20,765 nt of DNA. Source: a virus. Below are positions 7,174 through 15,978 of this stretch, one piece after another; the first letter of the stretch is position 1; every line of letters starts with the position of its first letter. Under the pieces are notes generated by a model that worked only from the letters and a program-made list of their open reading frames with translations, did not search any database and was not told the origin of the DNA. The DNA lies in IMG/VR virus record IMGVR_UViG_3300007734_000449, positions 1 to 20,765 of that record; one strand, 5' to 3'. Both the position numbers and the translations under genes were made by a program.

Positions 7174-8883
7174 CTATTTTATTTTAGCGTCTAATTCTTT
7201 AATAGCTTCAACTATCAATCCTATCATTTTAGAATAGTCCAAAGCTAAATACCCATCATCTCTTTTAATTACAACTTCAGGTAATACCTCATCAACTTCT
7301 TGTGCGATAAGTCCTGTTGCTGGTAATGTTTTTGTCACTTCGTCTGTATTATCCTCATTCCAATCCCATTTAACACCATTAAGTTTTTTAACTTTCTCTA
7401 ATGCATCTATGATTAAATGAATATTATTCTTTTGTCTTTTATCAGAGGTATAATATGCAGTAATGTTTCCAGTTGCAGTAATGCTACCACCAACTGCTAA
7501 TGTGCTTCCGTTATATGTTAAGTTGCTATCTGCTGCTACCGCAGTTGTAGATTGTGCAACTAATATTCTTGTATTTGCTCCGTTGGTTAAACTAATACCA
7601 CTACCTGTTGTTCCTTGTGGGCCAGTTGCACCTGTTGCTCCCTGAATACTGCTACCATTGGTTCCTGCCGTTCCTTGTGACCCGTTAGTTCCTGCCGTGC
7701 CTTGACTACCATTGGTGCCAGCGGTTCCTTGATTACCTGTTGTCCCGGTTGTCCCCTGATTACCCGTTGTCCCGGTTGTTCCCTGATTACCAGTATCTCC
7801 TTTAAGACCTTGCAAACCAGTTGAGCCTTGAATACCAGGTCCACCCGTAGCACCCGTTCCTCCTTGCACCCCTTGTGGGCCAGTTGTTCCTTGATTACCA
7901 TTGGTTCCTGAGGTTCCTTGGTTTCCTAAATCTCCTTTAGTTCCTTGAGGCCCTTGTAAACCTTGCAATCCATTACTACCTGCAATACCTTGATTACCTG
8001 CTTGACCTTGTAAACCTGTCAAACCTTGTGTTCCTTGCACACTAGTTCCGCCTGTTCCTTGTGACCCAGTTGTTCCTTGTAATCCTTGTGTTCCTTGGAC
8101 TGTTTGAGCAGTAGCACCTTGCGAGCCAACTGCACCTTGAATACCAGGTCCACCTTGTAAACCTTGCAGACCAGTTGCACCCTGACTACCATTAGTTCCT
8201 GCCGTTCCTTGACTACCATTTGTGCCTTGTGCTCCTGTTGAGCCTTGTAATCCGTTTGTGCCAGCAGTTCCTTGCAATCCATTAGCACCTTGTGGGCCAG
8301 TTATTGATTGACCACTTGCACCTTGTGTTCCACTTCCAGTTATACCTTGTATTCCTTGAGTTCCTTGTGCACCTGCAGGATATGTAGTTATGATAAATAA
8401 CATATCCTCATTATTAGTAAATGAGTATGTTGAGTTTATCAATGTCACAGGATAAGTCCAATAAGTTGTATTATCTACACCTGTTCCAATTAACCACTCT
8501 TGTATATTTCCTTGTGTTGTTTGTGATTGTAATGTAATAGTAGTTCCGCTTGGTAAGTTAGATAAAAATATATCCACATTATTGCTATTCTTGTCAGTAT
8601 CACTTACACTAATTGAGGTTGCTAAAGATTGTGTAAAACTATTCCAAATAATATGACCATTACTTGGGTCACCAGTTATTGCGTTATCTTTAGCTTGATA
8701 ATTAAAGAATGTATTACTATTACCAGTTGCACCTTGTGCACCTTGTGCTCCAGTTGCTCCTTGTGTTCCACCACTGCCTGTTGTAGGTAGTTGCACTCCG
8801 TTTATACTTAGCGACCCTGTAATGTTTACACTACCGGTGAATTGCTGAGAACCTGTTATTGATGCATTTAATATTAAACTCAT
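7174..8883 (-). CDS. Collagen-like tail fibre with C-terminal S74 intramolecular chaperone
   Basis: A 569-residue fibre protein. Residues 1-35 are a beta-rich attachment segment (ASITGSQQFTGSVNITGSLS). A short Gly-x-Gln stretch (38-54) precedes a globular domain (about 57-170). A long collagen-like Gly-x-y region covers 171-428, and a short shaft follows. The C-terminus from about 478 is the S74 (endosialidase-type) chaperone: TSDKRQKNNI, then GLIAQEVDEVLPEVV at 524-538 and DYSKMIGLIVEAIKELDAKI. This domain helps the trimer fold and then cuts itself off, with Ser480 the likely nucleophile by family rule. The protein probably trimerises and binds the host surface. It follows the larger fibre gene by 7 nt and is likely co-transcribed with it. 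Confidence 0.85.
   Translation of the reverse strand: MSLILNASITGSQQFTGSVNITGSLSINGVQLPTTGSGGTQGATGAQGAQGATGNSNTFFNYQAKDNAITGDPSNGHIIWNSFTQSLATSISVSDTDKNSNNVDIFLSNLPSGTTITLQSQTTQGNIQEWLIGTGVDNTTYWTYPVTLINSTYSFTNNEDMLFIITTYPAGAQGTQGIQGITGSGTQGASGQSITGPQGANGLQGTAGTNGLQGSTGAQGTNGSQGTAGTNGSQGATGLQGLQGGPGIQGAVGSQGATAQTVQGTQGLQGTTGSQGTGGTSVQGTQGLTGLQGQAGNQGIAGSNGLQGLQGPQGTKGDLGNQGTSGTNGNQGTTGPQGVQGGTGATGGPGIQGSTGLQGLKGDTGNQGTTGTTGNQGTTGTTGNQGTAGTNGSQGTAGTNGSQGTAGTNGSSIQGATGATGPQGTTGSGISLTNGANTRILVAQSTTAVAADSNLTYNGSTLAVGGSITATGNITAYYTSDKRQKNNIHLIIDALEKVKKLNGVKWDWNEDNTDEVTKTLPATGLIAQEVDEVLPEVVIKRDDGYLALDYSKMIGLIVEAIKELDAKIK
7600..8373 (-). repeat. Collagen-like Gly-x-y coding repeat, 569-aa fibre
   Basis: About 258 codons of mostly Gly-x-y triplets (residues 171-428), with short breaks. 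The C-terminal side holds near-perfect 27-bp tandem units (around 7670-7800) that encode GNQGTTGTT and GSQGTAGTN. Such units can expand or contract by slippage or recombination. Confidence 0.85.
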
Positions 8884-8890
8884 ATATTTT

Positions 8891-11800
8891 TTATGTTAAT
8901 CTTATCATTACGAAATTACCGTTTCTATATAATCCACCTAATGGCACTCCACCTGCTGCTGCGGCCGTATCATCTGCAAAGTTTAGAGATGCTGATACAC
9001 TTGTCAATATTGTATACGAATTAGCAATTAAACTACCTGATACTACTAATGGTGTTAATACCGATACTCTACCATCTGTCCAAGTTGATTTATTTTGAAA
9101 ACCTAAAAACGCAGGGTATAAATCACTTGGGTCATTTCCATATATTGCAGGTCCTGACCATCCACTTACACCATATGCATCAGTATCTAATGTAAAACCC
9201 AATTCATCTGCTGTTGTAGTATTTGATTGAGCTATTGAATATTGATTAACATAACTTGCTATATCAGTTCCTGTATTAGCTGTTCTAAATCCTGCAGGTG
9301 ATAAATAAACTGCACCATTGGAGCCTGATACAACCATACTATCTTTTACTATTAAATCGTATGTTGCGGACGAGCTTATCGTTAAACTACCCGTCATTGT
9401 TGTGCTACCAGATACATTCAAAGTTCCTTCAATAAATGTATTACTACCGCTATCAATTAAGAAGCCTGTTTTTCTTGTTGTTGTATTACCTGTTCCTACT
9501 GCAAATACTACATCAGAAGTTTTATTTCGTCTACTATCGTCTGCGTTAAATCTACCTACGAATACTGAGCCATTGGTGGATGCATCAGCTGTTAAACTGC
9601 TACCACTTACGATTAGATTATTTCCCATCAATCCAGTCCTAATTACATTTTTATATACAGCAGTGCCACTTAATCTTGCATTTGCAACATCTATATAAAT
9701 GGTATTGCTACCACCAAATATAAAGTTATCAGATATTGAGTTTGATTGTGCACCACCCACAGGTAATGACCCACTTATTGTAATTGAGTTTGATTGGCCA
9801 CTAATGGTATTTCTATTCAAATTGACAGTACCTAATCCTAAACTACTTGAATAATATTGATTTGTAAAAGTAAATCCAATATCGTTGATAATATTATTAC
9901 TCATTGCAACTGCAGAGGAGCTTAGGTTTAGAGTTGTAGCACCTGCAATTATATTGCTATTTATAGTCACACTTGAGGATAATGCACTTTGATTTGCAAT
10001 AAGGTTTAGTGCTCCTAGTAAATTATTACTATTTAGAGTTAATCCACTAACTAATTTTTCTGCGTTATTTGCTGCACTACTTCCTATGTTCACACCCAAT
10101 TGGACAATATTATTATTTATATTCCATGCAGAGCTACTTACTGGCCCTCTCATACCTAAAAATGTGGCACCAGTCACACTACCAAAATAGTTATTACTCA
10201 GCGTAATTGGAAACGCCATTGACCCACTCATTTGTGGTAAGTTTCCACTAAGCGATATATTTCCACTTGTTGCAAATCTCTTAAATCCTGCAGTCGGTGC
10301 AATTGGATTTGTAAATATATTTCCACTACCTGATATAATTGTATCTGCGGTATTATTATTATCTTTGAATACTAAATTGACTTGTCCGTTTGCTGATGCT
10401 GATATATGTGCAAATGACGAGCTCGTAAATGTATTTGCAACTAATATTAAACTACCTGAATAAGGATTTAATGTTGGGTTATTATATGTTGTTCCTCCAC
10501 CACCAAATGAGCTTGTTGCAACTAATGTAGATATACCACTTGCATTACCAACATAAGTAAATCCATTTGCTAATGATGCAGTAAAAGTTCCTTCTAACTC
10601 TAAATTACTAACTGCACCACTCTCATCTAACATTCGGAATGTGTTAGTTGTAGTATTGTATATTATTGTTGCACCTTGTGCAAAATCACTATCACTAATC
10701 TTTATTCCTCTAACAAATGACCCCGTGCCATAAAAAGTAAGATTTTTAGGGAATGACCCTTCCATTACAATACTTCCTGATTGCTTAAATACTAATCCAC
10801 CACTTGCTCCACTAATTCCAAAAGATGCAGTGCCAAATGACGGATTACTATTGTCTATCATATTATATACTCCACCATTTTTAGAAATAGTTTGATTGCC
10901 TGTAAATACATTGCTACCTGTTGTTGCAAAACTACCTGTGTTGATACTACTACCAGCAAATGAGCTAGTTGCTACTACTGTTGTATAATTACTACCATTA
11001 CCAACCCACACATATCCATTTGCTAAACTTGCAGTAAATGTTGAATTAGCTGCATCAATACCACCTTGTGCATTTATATTTAATTTACCAGTTGACCCAC
11101 TTACTACATTTAATGTAAAACCTGCAGCACCTCCTGTAAAGTTTATAGGATTACCTGCTCCTGCTTGTTGATTATCAAATGAAATAAAACTGCTACTAAC
11201 TCTGTTTATAAACTTTATAGAATTACCTTCACCACCTGGTCCAGCTGGTGGTTCAGTTATTAGTTGAATTGTGCTTGTTGCACTAATACTTGATATGTCA
11301 CCTGAATTACCTGAAAAACTTAAACCATTTGGAAAACTAAGATTACCACTACCTTGTATTGCAATAGACGAGGATACTAATGTTTGATTACCTCTAAATG
11401 TATTGCTACCTGTTGTTGCAAAACTACCTGTGTCAATACTTGTTCCGAATGAGCTTGTTGCAACTAATGTTGTTCTATTATTGCTATCACCTACCCATGC
11501 GTATCCTTGTTGTAAACTTGCAGTTAAACTACCAGTTAATTCTAGGTTTTGTAATCCAACAATTGGTCTTGGAAATGTCACTCTACCATCTGTATAAGAT
11601 GCTGTTGCAGCTTGAAATTCAATTACAGTATATGGTATACCACCCGGCGTATATGCTGATATTACAGGTTTTTCCGTTATATTGTCATATGCAAATCCTA
11701 ATTGGTTTTGGTTAAATCTTGTTAATACAAAACTACTAGGGCTTAGGCCCAAAGTGTTTTGATTGGTATAAAAAGGGGGCACCGGTAGTTCACCAACACG

Positions 11801-12781
11801 CACATTTCCATATACTATTAAATCAAGAGACGCACTACCTGAAATAGTGACTTGACCTGTTATAGTTTGATTGCCATTGAATGTATTGCTACCTGTTGTT
11901 GCAAACCCTGGTAAATCAAATGTAGTTGCATCTCCTTTTGTAAATGTTATATTTCTATTTGCAAAAGATGCAGTCACTAACAAACTACCTGAGCTTACAT
12001 TATCTCCTTGCGTTCCTTGCACACCTTGAATACCCTGTGCACCCTGTGCTCCATTACTACCAGTTATACCAGTTATACCCTGAATACCTTGTGCTCCGGT
12101 AAATCCTTGCACACCTTGTGTTCCAGTTGTTCCTTGCAATCCTTCTAAACCCTGTATTCCTTGTATACCTTGTGCACCTGTTGCACCTTGTGTTGAATTA
12201 TCTGCACCTTGTATTCCCTGTAAGCCTTGTGTTCCTTGGCTACCACTTACTCCCTGAATGCCTTGCAATCCTTGCAAACCTTGTACTCCCTGCAATCCCT
12301 GAGTTCCCTGTGTTCCTTGTAGTCCTTGAATACCTTGACTTCCACTTGCACCTTCAATTCCTTGGATACCTTGCAAACCTGTTATACCCTGTATGCCTTG
12401 TGTTCCTTGTAATCCTTGTATGCCTTGCAGACCTTGTAATCCTTGTAAGCCAGTTATTCCTTGAATGCCTTGTGTTCCCTGTAAACCCTGTAATCCTTGT
12501 ATACCTTGTGCACCTTGTAATGATATAGAGGAGGTTGCTACTGCTTGGTTATACCCATTACTATCACCTAACCAAATATAATTGGCAGGTAATTGTGCAG
12601 TCATAGTTCCACTAATGATTTGATTACCTATAAAAGTATTGCTACCTGATAATAATGCACTACTGCTTATCCAACTATCGTTTAAGTCTCTAACTGCAGA
12701 AGCAGATATACCACCATAGACATTTGTAAAGTAAGCTGCGTTAGACGCAGATATAAGTTGTTGTTTTGTATATTGAGCCAT
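8891..12781 (-). CDS. Large collagen-like tail fibre or adhesin, 1296 aa
   Basis: A 1296-residue, Ser/Thr/Asn/Gly-rich protein, likely trimeric and elongated. Residues 1-88 form the attachment region. Residues 90-260 are a Gly-Leu/Ile/Thr-Gln collagen-like shaft almost without proline. Residues 297-761 contain repeated modules of the type VATSSF ... [11 protein letters not shown]-x-GNQT (about 47-87, 297-308, 420-469, 583-633 and 734-761). Residues of about 830-1100 have many S-x-N-x-I and NN steps, suggesting a right-handed beta-helix. The C-terminus, ending in [15 protein letters not shown], repeats a domain also seen near 318-418 (LSP, TDGRV). I see no S74 chaperone here. It is probably the main receptor-binding or baseplate fibre. 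It follows the 79-aa gene by 5 nt and shares its putative late promoter. Confidence 0.8.
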   Translation of the reverse strand: MAQYTKQQLISASNAAYFTNVYGGISASAVRDLNDSWISSSALLSGSNTFIGNQIISGTMTAQLPANYIWLGDSNGYNQAVATSSISLQGAQGIQGLQGLQGTQGIQGITGLQGLQGLQGIQGLQGTQGIQGITGLQGIQGIEGASGSQGIQGLQGTQGTQGLQGVQGLQGLQGIQGVSGSQGTQGLQGIQGADNSTQGATGAQGIQGIQGLEGLQGTTGTQGVQGFTGAQGIQGITGITGSNGAQGAQGIQGVQGTQGDNVSSGSLLVTASFANRNITFTKGDATTFDLPGFATTGSNTFNGNQTITGQVTISGSASLDLIVYGNVRVGELPVPPFYTNQNTLGLSPSSFVLTRFNQNQLGFAYDNITEKPVISAYTPGGIPYTVIEFQAATASYTDGRVTFPRPIVGLQNLELTGSLTASLQQGYAWVGDSNNRTTLVATSSFGTSIDTGSFATTGSNTFRGNQTLVSSSIAIQGSGNLSFPNGLSFSGNSGDISSISATSTIQLITEPPAGPGGEGNSIKFINRVSSSFISFDNQQAGAGNPINFTGGAAGFTLNVVSGSTGKLNINAQGGIDAANSTFTASLANGYVWVGNGSNYTTVVATSSFAGSSINTGSFATTGSNVFTGNQTISKNGGVYNMIDNSNPSFGTASFGISGASGGLVFKQSGSIVMEGSFPKNLTFYGTGSFVRGIKISDSDFAQGATIIYNTTTNTFRMLDESGAVSNLELEGTFTASLANGFTYVGNASGISTLVATSSFGGGGTTYNNPTLNPYSGSLILVANTFTSSSFAHISASANGQVNLVFKDNNNTADTIISGSGNIFTNPIAPTAGFKRFATSGNISLSGNLPQMSGSMAFPITLSNNYFGSVTGATFLGMRGPVSSSAWNINNNIVQLGVNIGSSAANNAEKLVSGLTLNSNNLLGALNLIANQSALSSSVTINSNIIAGATTLNLSSSAVAMSNNIINDIGFTFTNQYYSSSLGLGTVNLNRNTISGQSNSITISGSLPVGGAQSNSISDNFIFGGSNTIYIDVANARLSGTAVYKNVIRTGLMGNNLIVSGSSLTADASTNGSVFVGRFNADDSRRNKTSDVVFAVGTGNTTTRKTGFLIDSGSNTFIEGTLNVSGSTTMTGSLTISSSATYDLIVKDSMVVSGSNGAVYLSPAGFRTANTGTDIASYVNQYSIAQSNTTTADELGFTLDTDAYGVSGWSGPAIYGNDPSDLYPAFLGFQNKSTWTDGRVSVLTPLVVSGSLIANSYTILTSVSASLNFADDTAAAAGGVPLGGLYRNGNFVMIRLT
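12002..12514 (-). repeat. Collagen-like Gly-x-Gln coding repeat, 1296-aa fibre
   Basis: About 171 codons (residues 90-260), dominated by GLQ, GIQ and GTQ triplets, with a few breaks such as GASGSQ and GADNSTQ. The DNA is a degenerate 9-bp repeat that resembles the one at 7600-8373, so recombination between the two fibre genes is possible. Confidence 0.85.
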
Positions 12782-12786
12782 GTATG

Positions 12787-13026
12787 TTAAGGATTAGTTT
12801 GTGTTAAGTCGTTTATAGGTGATTGGATTACACCGATACCTTGTTCTATTAAAGCACCTCCACAGCAATCTCTGCCGTATCTGTCCTCATTTATACATAG
12901 ACAACCTCTACGATTGTTTTTTGGACTTGATAAACCCTGAGTAGGGCCTATGTAAATCCCACTAGCATTCTGTCTGTTGACTGAATATCTTAGGTTTCCG
13001 TTTCTGCTATTGCTCCAAATTGCCAT
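12787..13026 (-). CDS. Small Cys-rich conserved phage protein, unknown function
   Basis: A 79-residue protein starting [20 protein letters not shown], with a central Cys cluster [17 protein letters not shown] (about 42-58) that could hold a metal or disulphides. It ends in [18 protein letters not shown] believe similar short proteins occur beside tail genes in Bacteroidota phages, but I cannot name a family. It starts the fibre transcript: a TGTTAGATA motif ends 15 nt before its ATG, and the giant fibre gene follows after 5 nt. A tail-tip, adaptor or fibre-assembly role is inferred from position alone. Confidence 0.55.
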   Translation of the reverse strand: MAIWSNSRNGNLRYSVNRQNASGIYIGPTQGLSSPKNNRRGCLCINEDRYGRDCCGGALIEQGIGVIQSPINDLTQTNP

Positions 13027-13041
13027 TAAAGGTAAGTTTAA

Positions 13042-13064
13042 TATCTAACAACGGAAAAACTAAA
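13042..13064 (-). promoter_or_regulatory. Putative phage late promoter, copy A
   Basis: Minus strand TTTAG, nine bases, TGTTAGATA, ending 15 nt before the ATG of the 79-aa gene, in the short gap after the tail-chaperone pair. This spacing and the downstream TTAAAC match the scaffold-gene copy. It would drive the fibre genes. Confidence 0.6.
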
Positions 13065-13073
13065 TGTTGTGGG

Positions 13074-13385
13074 TTATCTTATAGATTTCATAGCTTCCTT
13101 ATGCATTAACTCTTGCATGAATGCTTTATCTGATTTATATGCTAATAGTAATAAGCATTTCTCTAATGGTTGATTGACTATTTCGTCAATGGCTCTGACA
13201 TCACCTCCTGCAAGTTCAACAATTGTTGCATAACTTTTCCACTTCTTTCCAAAGTTTGCTTGAGATTTGCTGGAATATCCCCCTTCGCTATCGTAGAGTT
13301 CAGGGTAGAGTTCAGTAAGTCCATTAACAAATTGACAAAAAAAAAGAGACAACCAAAATGCACATCCATACTTACCTCTAACCAC
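13074..13385 (-). CDS. -1 frame extension of the tail assembly chaperone (GT-like part)
   Basis: A second open frame, -1 relative to the 221-aa gene. Only the part from 13337 down to 13074 (87 residues) is used if ribosomes slip on the T9 run. It encodes NFGKKWKSYATIVELAGGD, then EIVNQPLEKCLLLLAYKSDK, a helical segment that looks like a conserved protein and not like random sequence. The upstream end at 13385 is only a GTG inside the other gene, with no credible start, and the first in-frame ATG is close to the C-terminus. Both facts favour translation by frameshift over an independent gene. The fusion would be 256 residues: 169 from the first frame plus 87. In lambda, the G-T fusion made by a -1 frameshift binds the tape measure and tail tube during tail assembly; the same role is inferred here. 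Confidence 0.6.
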   Translation of the reverse strand: MVRGKYGCAFWLSLFFCQFVNGLTELYPELYDSEGGYSSKSQANFGKKWKSYATIVELAGGDVRAIDEIVNQPLEKCLLLLAYKSDKAFMQELMHKEAMKSIR

Positions 13386-13843
13386 TTTGCTTCATCTATT
13401 ACTCCATCATAAGGTTTAATGGTATAAGTTTCGTTTTTCTTTTTAGTTTCTATTGGCCTGTATAGTATAGACATTATCTTTGCCCAATTCTTATCTATGG
13501 TAAGTGTTTCGTATTTAGTTATGTCAGCGTATGCACCATAAGTCATTTTAGATAAGTTAGGTTCAAAGCCGTATTCAACATCTCCAATCTTAACAAACCT
13601 TTCTAATGGTAAATCTACTTTATTCATAAACCCATGCAACTTATTCTTTATTTTAGTATATGCATCATTGGGTAATGCTTGTATTTCCTCTGCCGTTAGA
13701 TTACATAAGTGGTTTAATACAAATGCATCTTGTGCATCTATATCATCTTTATAGTTCTCTAAATCTAATTGTAATGCAAGATATTGTTTTAAGCTTATAT
13801 CTTTCCAACTATCAGGTGTCGTTATTGTTATTGTCTTTTTCAT
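13178..13843 (-). CDS. Tail assembly chaperone-like protein (G-like short form)
   Basis: A 221-residue protein of a family I associate with Bacteroidota phage tail or structural clusters. The start is SWKDISLKQYLALQL, then LCNLTAEEIQALP, then FVKIGDVEYGFEPNLSKMTY and ITKYETL, then KIMSILYRPI and finally FGCLFFFVNLLMDLLN. The body is mostly helical with no enzymatic signature. It follows the coiled-coil gene with a one-nucleotide gap. Near its end (residues 167-169, Phe-Phe-Phe) lies a run of nine T, and a -1 frame stays open for 87 more codons. The pair looks like the two products of tail chaperone genes in lambda-like phages. The short product ends in a 52-residue tail that is replaced in the fusion. 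Tail chaperone is an inference from architecture and neighbourhood. Confidence 0.7.
   Translation of the reverse strand: MKKTITITTPDSWKDISLKQYLALQLDLENYKDDIDAQDAFVLNHLCNLTAEEIQALPNDAYTKIKNKLHGFMNKVDLPLERFVKIGDVEYGFEPNLSKMTYGAYADITKYETLTIDKNWAKIMSILYRPIETKKKNETYTIKPYDGVIDEAKWLEVSMDVHFGCLFFFVNLLMDLLNSTLNSTIAKGDIPANLKQTLERSGKVMQQLLNLQEVMSEPLTK
13293..13315 (-). repeat. 12-bp tandem duplication in the dual-coding overlap
   Basis: CTGAACTCTAC occurs twice with a 12-bp period on the minus strand. It gives LNSTLNST in the main frame and ELYPELYD in the -1 frame. A 12-bp unit keeps both frames open. Confidence 0.7.
13337..13345 (-). other. Slippery T9 run, probable programmed -1 frameshift site
   Basis: On the minus strand the zero frame reads CTC TTT TTT TTT GTC. 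A -1 slip on the T run gives TTT TGT CAA and enters the 87-codon extension. A homopolymer allows re-pairing of both tRNAs at all positions. I do not see an obvious strong pseudoknot within the next 20 nt. Confidence 0.6.
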
Positions 13844-13844
13844 A

Positions 13845-14054
13845 TTAATTATTGTGATTATCGTTATTGTAAGGTTTCATAAATATCATTAGTTGTGTCG
13901 TAAGTTGTCTTACCTTTGCCTCCTCATTTAATAGTTTGGCATTCATTGCAATAAGGTTAGCATTTTGTGTTTCGTTTATGTTTAACAACTCTCTAATCAA
14001 TTCCTCTAATTGCTGTATCTGTTCGTCTGTGTATTTAGTATTCATAATAGTCAT
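13845..14054 (-). CDS. Small coiled-coil protein, 69 aa
   Basis: A 69-residue protein, almost all one predicted coiled coil (DEQIQQLEELIRELLNINET and NAKLLNEEAKVRQLTTQLMI), with a His/Asn-rich tail. No family recognised. It overlaps the zinc-ribbon gene by 20 nt (11 nt if the second Met, at 14045, is used) and leaves one nucleotide before the chaperone-like ATG, so it belongs to the terminase-tail operon. Coiled-coil peptides here could aid assembly or packaging; nothing more can be said. Confidence 0.6.
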   Translation of the reverse strand: MTIMNTKYTDEQIQQLEELIRELLNINETQNANLIAMNAKLLNEEAKVRQLTTQLMIFMKPYNNDNHNN

Positions 14055-14496
14055 GTGTGTTTGGGTAATCTTTTGTAATAGTTTTTTTACTCTTTACTTT
14101 TTTAGTTTCTGCAGTTTCTTTATCTCGTCTGTCGTTTATCCATTTCATTAAGGGTGCATCATTAAATATCTCATCTAACCTTTCATTAAAGTATTTCTGC
14201 CACTCCTCTCTTACTTTCATTTTATGTAGTTTTACTCTCAATGGATAAAATCTAGTATGGTAATCATGGTTAGGCCCTTGATATGGGTATGGTTCTTTTC
14301 TTTCATACCTAGCTCTCTTGTTTGTTTCAATTACCTTTTGTGCTTGATTAACACATGCTTTACATCTCCAGCTTGGTTTAGGTGTGTGAAACGATGCTCC
14401 ACATTCTTTACATTGTCTTGTCTCACCATTCTTGTGGTCAAACTTTACATTCCATAATCCCATATAACTTATTATTTTATATAATACTGATAACAT
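14035..14496 (-). CDS. Zinc-ribbon protein in the terminase cluster, unknown role
   Basis: A 153-residue basic protein with a clear four-Cys zinc ribbon: CKEC at 29-32 and CKAC at 45-48. The rest is rich in Lys, Arg, Tyr and Pro (RARYERKEPYPYQGPNHDYH) and helical toward the C-terminus. The longest frame starts at 14496, overlapping the terminase by 20 nt and with a weak AGG before it. An in-frame ATG at 14463 (residue 12) would start 13 nt after the terminase stop codon and keep the ribbon. It may bind DNA during packaging or be a small regulator. I do not see an HNH core. The family name is unknown to me. Confidence 0.6.
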   Translation of the reverse strand: MLSVLYKIISYMGLWNVKFDHKNGETRQCKECGASFHTPKPSWRCKACVNQAQKVIETNKRARYERKEPYPYQGPNHDYHTRFYPLRVKLHKMKVREEWQKYFNERLDEIFNDAPLMKWINDRRDKETAETKKVKSKKTITKDYPNTHDYYEY

Positions 14497-15658
14497 ACTT
14501 GCCTGCGTTTAGTTTCTTTGCATTCAATCTTTCCATTACACCATATCTTAAAGCATCTAATAGGTGATTGTTTGCGTCAATAGGTATGTTCGTCACATTA
14601 CCATTACCATCGTCTATCCATTCGTAGGAGTATAATTCCTCAATCAAGTTAGTATTATTTTTTGGAATTACCAAATTAAATTGCTTGACTAAATCTATGC
14701 CCCATTGTATACTATCCTTACCTTTCTTAACTCCTCTTGCTAATGGAAACCCTCCTCTCTTTATCTCGTCTATCAGTCTTGGTTCTGCACTATCTACTAC
14801 TATGATATCCTTACTATCTACATTACCTCTAAGCAATTCTAATATCTCAGCAGTAATTAAACCTTTTTGATATATGTGTTCATTTACTATTAAACTATTA
14901 CCTGCTTTCCAAATACTAACTAATGCAGTCGGGTCACTTACATATCCTATATCCATACCGAAACAAATAAAATCTGCTGTGTCCATGTCAAAATCATCTA
15001 CAATCTCAAACTCATATATTTGTTTCTCATTCACTGCAAACTGGCCTAAACCATATGTCATCCAAAATCTCGGGTTGGTTTCTCTATACTTTTCAATAAA
15101 TCTAACCTGCTCTATTGGTAAGTAAGGGTTTGACTTGTAAGTTGTAATAAAGGTTGCACAATCGTCTCCAGATTGCACCTGTGATATAATCCAGTGCTTA
15201 GGACTGAATGAGGGATTGAAACTAAGTATGATTGTCCCTGTTGTTCTAATTGCTAGTTGTAAGTATTGGTCATAACTAAGTTCGTTTGCTTCATCTATCC
15301 ATAATACATTTCTCCTTAGACCTTTTAACTTCTCTGCATTATCTGTTGAGAAAAACTCTATCTGACTATCGTTGTCAAATGTATAAACCTTTTCAGTTGC
15401 CATCCATCTCTCATCGTCCCATAAACCCATCTCTTGCATTATATCTTTGAAATCTCTTAACGCAGAGGTTCTAAGTGCAGGGAATGTTTTACGGACTACT
15501 GATATTAAAAGCTTTTCCGATAATGCTTTAACGATAAGGTATTGTAGTAATGCAAATGACTTACCACTTCTTGCACTACCTTGGTGTAGTTGTATTTTCT
15601 TTTGACAATCCCATGCATTCTGAAATGTAATGGTTGTGTTAATTTTCAACTCGCTCAT
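14477..15658 (-). CDS. terL: Terminase large subunit (ATPase and nuclease)
   Basis: A 393-residue DNA-packaging motor of the Terminase_3 type. ATPase motifs are GSARSGKS at 27-34 (Walker A variant), VLWIDEA at 118-124 (Walker B with catalytic Glu) and a coupling motif near SFNPS at 146-150. The C-terminal RNase H-like nuclease has metal-binding Asp candidates in GMDIGY (Asp236), VVDSAEP (Asp289) and NNHLLDAL (Asp368). It cuts concatemers and drives DNA into the prohead through the portal. Its ATG overlaps the small-subunit stop by 20 nt, a typical arrangement that supports translational coupling. Length is a little under the common 420-480 but all motifs are present. Confidence 0.95.
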   Translation of the reverse strand: MSELKINTTITFQNAWDCQKKIQLHQGSARSGKSFALLQYLIVKALSEKLLISVVRKTFPALRTSALRDFKDIMQEMGLWDDERWMATEKVYTFDNDSQIEFFSTDNAEKLKGLRRNVLWIDEANELSYDQYLQLAIRTTGTIILSFNPSFSPKHWIISQVQSGDDCATFITTYKSNPYLPIEQVRFIEKYRETNPRFWMTYGLGQFAVNEKQIYEFEIVDDFDMDTADFICFGMDIGYVSDPTALVSIWKAGNSLIVNEHIYQKGLITAEILELLRGNVDSKDIIVVDSAEPRLIDEIKRGGFPLARGVKKGKDSIQWGIDLVKQFNLVIPKNNTNLIEELYSYEWIDDGNGNVTNIPIDANNHLLDALRYGVMERLNAKKLNAGKYVISII

Positions 15659-15953
15659 CTGTGCCTTTAATTATATTGACTGATATAGATTGTATCTTTG
15701 CATTTATATCCATTGTCCCACTTACATCTAAACTCCTTAGCTTCGGCATTGAGTATTCCATTAGTTTCATTGCAAGTTCCATTGCTTTAACCGGGTCAGT
15801 CTTTTTTATTTCAGCTAAGTCCGTTTGTATTGTGTCTAATGTATTATTTACTGCACGAGCAATATTCAACCTCATCATTTCAGTTGTGCGGTTTAGTGCT
15901 CCCTTTGGTCTCCCATTTGCATTTATTCTTGTATCTCCTTTAACGAAAGGCAT
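15639..15953 (-). CDS. terS: Terminase small subunit-like DNA-binding protein
   Basis: A 104-residue protein starting MPFVKGDTRINANGRPKGAL. NGRPKGALNRTTE resembles the N-terminal basic motif of small terminases and DUF5681-type proteins from Bacteroidota phages. A helical region follows, ending in LMEYSMPKLRSLDV. It would recognise the packaging site and recruit the large subunit. Immediate overlap with the large-subunit gene is the strongest support. The ATG lies 25 nt after a TGTTAGATA motif, making this the first gene of the putative late operon. A clear helix-turn-helix is not obvious by eye. Confidence 0.75.
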   Translation of the reverse strand: MPFVKGDTRINANGRPKGALNRTTEMMRLNIARAVNNTLDTIQTDLAEIKKTDPVKAMELAMKLMEYSMPKLRSLDVSGTMDINAKIQSISVNIIKGTDERVEN

Positions 15954-15978
15954 ATTGTATTTTATTATATTTTACTAC

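Noticed and set aside
8019-8288. Minus-strand alternative frames within the 569-aa fibre repeats
   Set aside because: They are out-of-frame readings of Gly-x-y DNA and give Lys/Glu/Gln/Leu-rich sequence without any start context.
7600-8373. Regular repeats that could look like a CRISPR array
   Set aside because: The repeat units are 9 or 27 bp, degenerate and in frame with a collagen-like protein; there are no spacers and no cas genes.
12118-12528. Plus-strand open frames across the collagen-like repeats
   Set aside because: The Leu/Val/Pro repeats are the complement of Gly-x-Gln codons. The minus frame has domain logic at both ends; the plus frame does not.
13074-13385. A stand-alone gene starting from the GTG at 13385
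   Set aside because: The start lies deep inside another gene with no leader; the first in-frame ATG is near the end. A -1 frameshift explains the open frame better.
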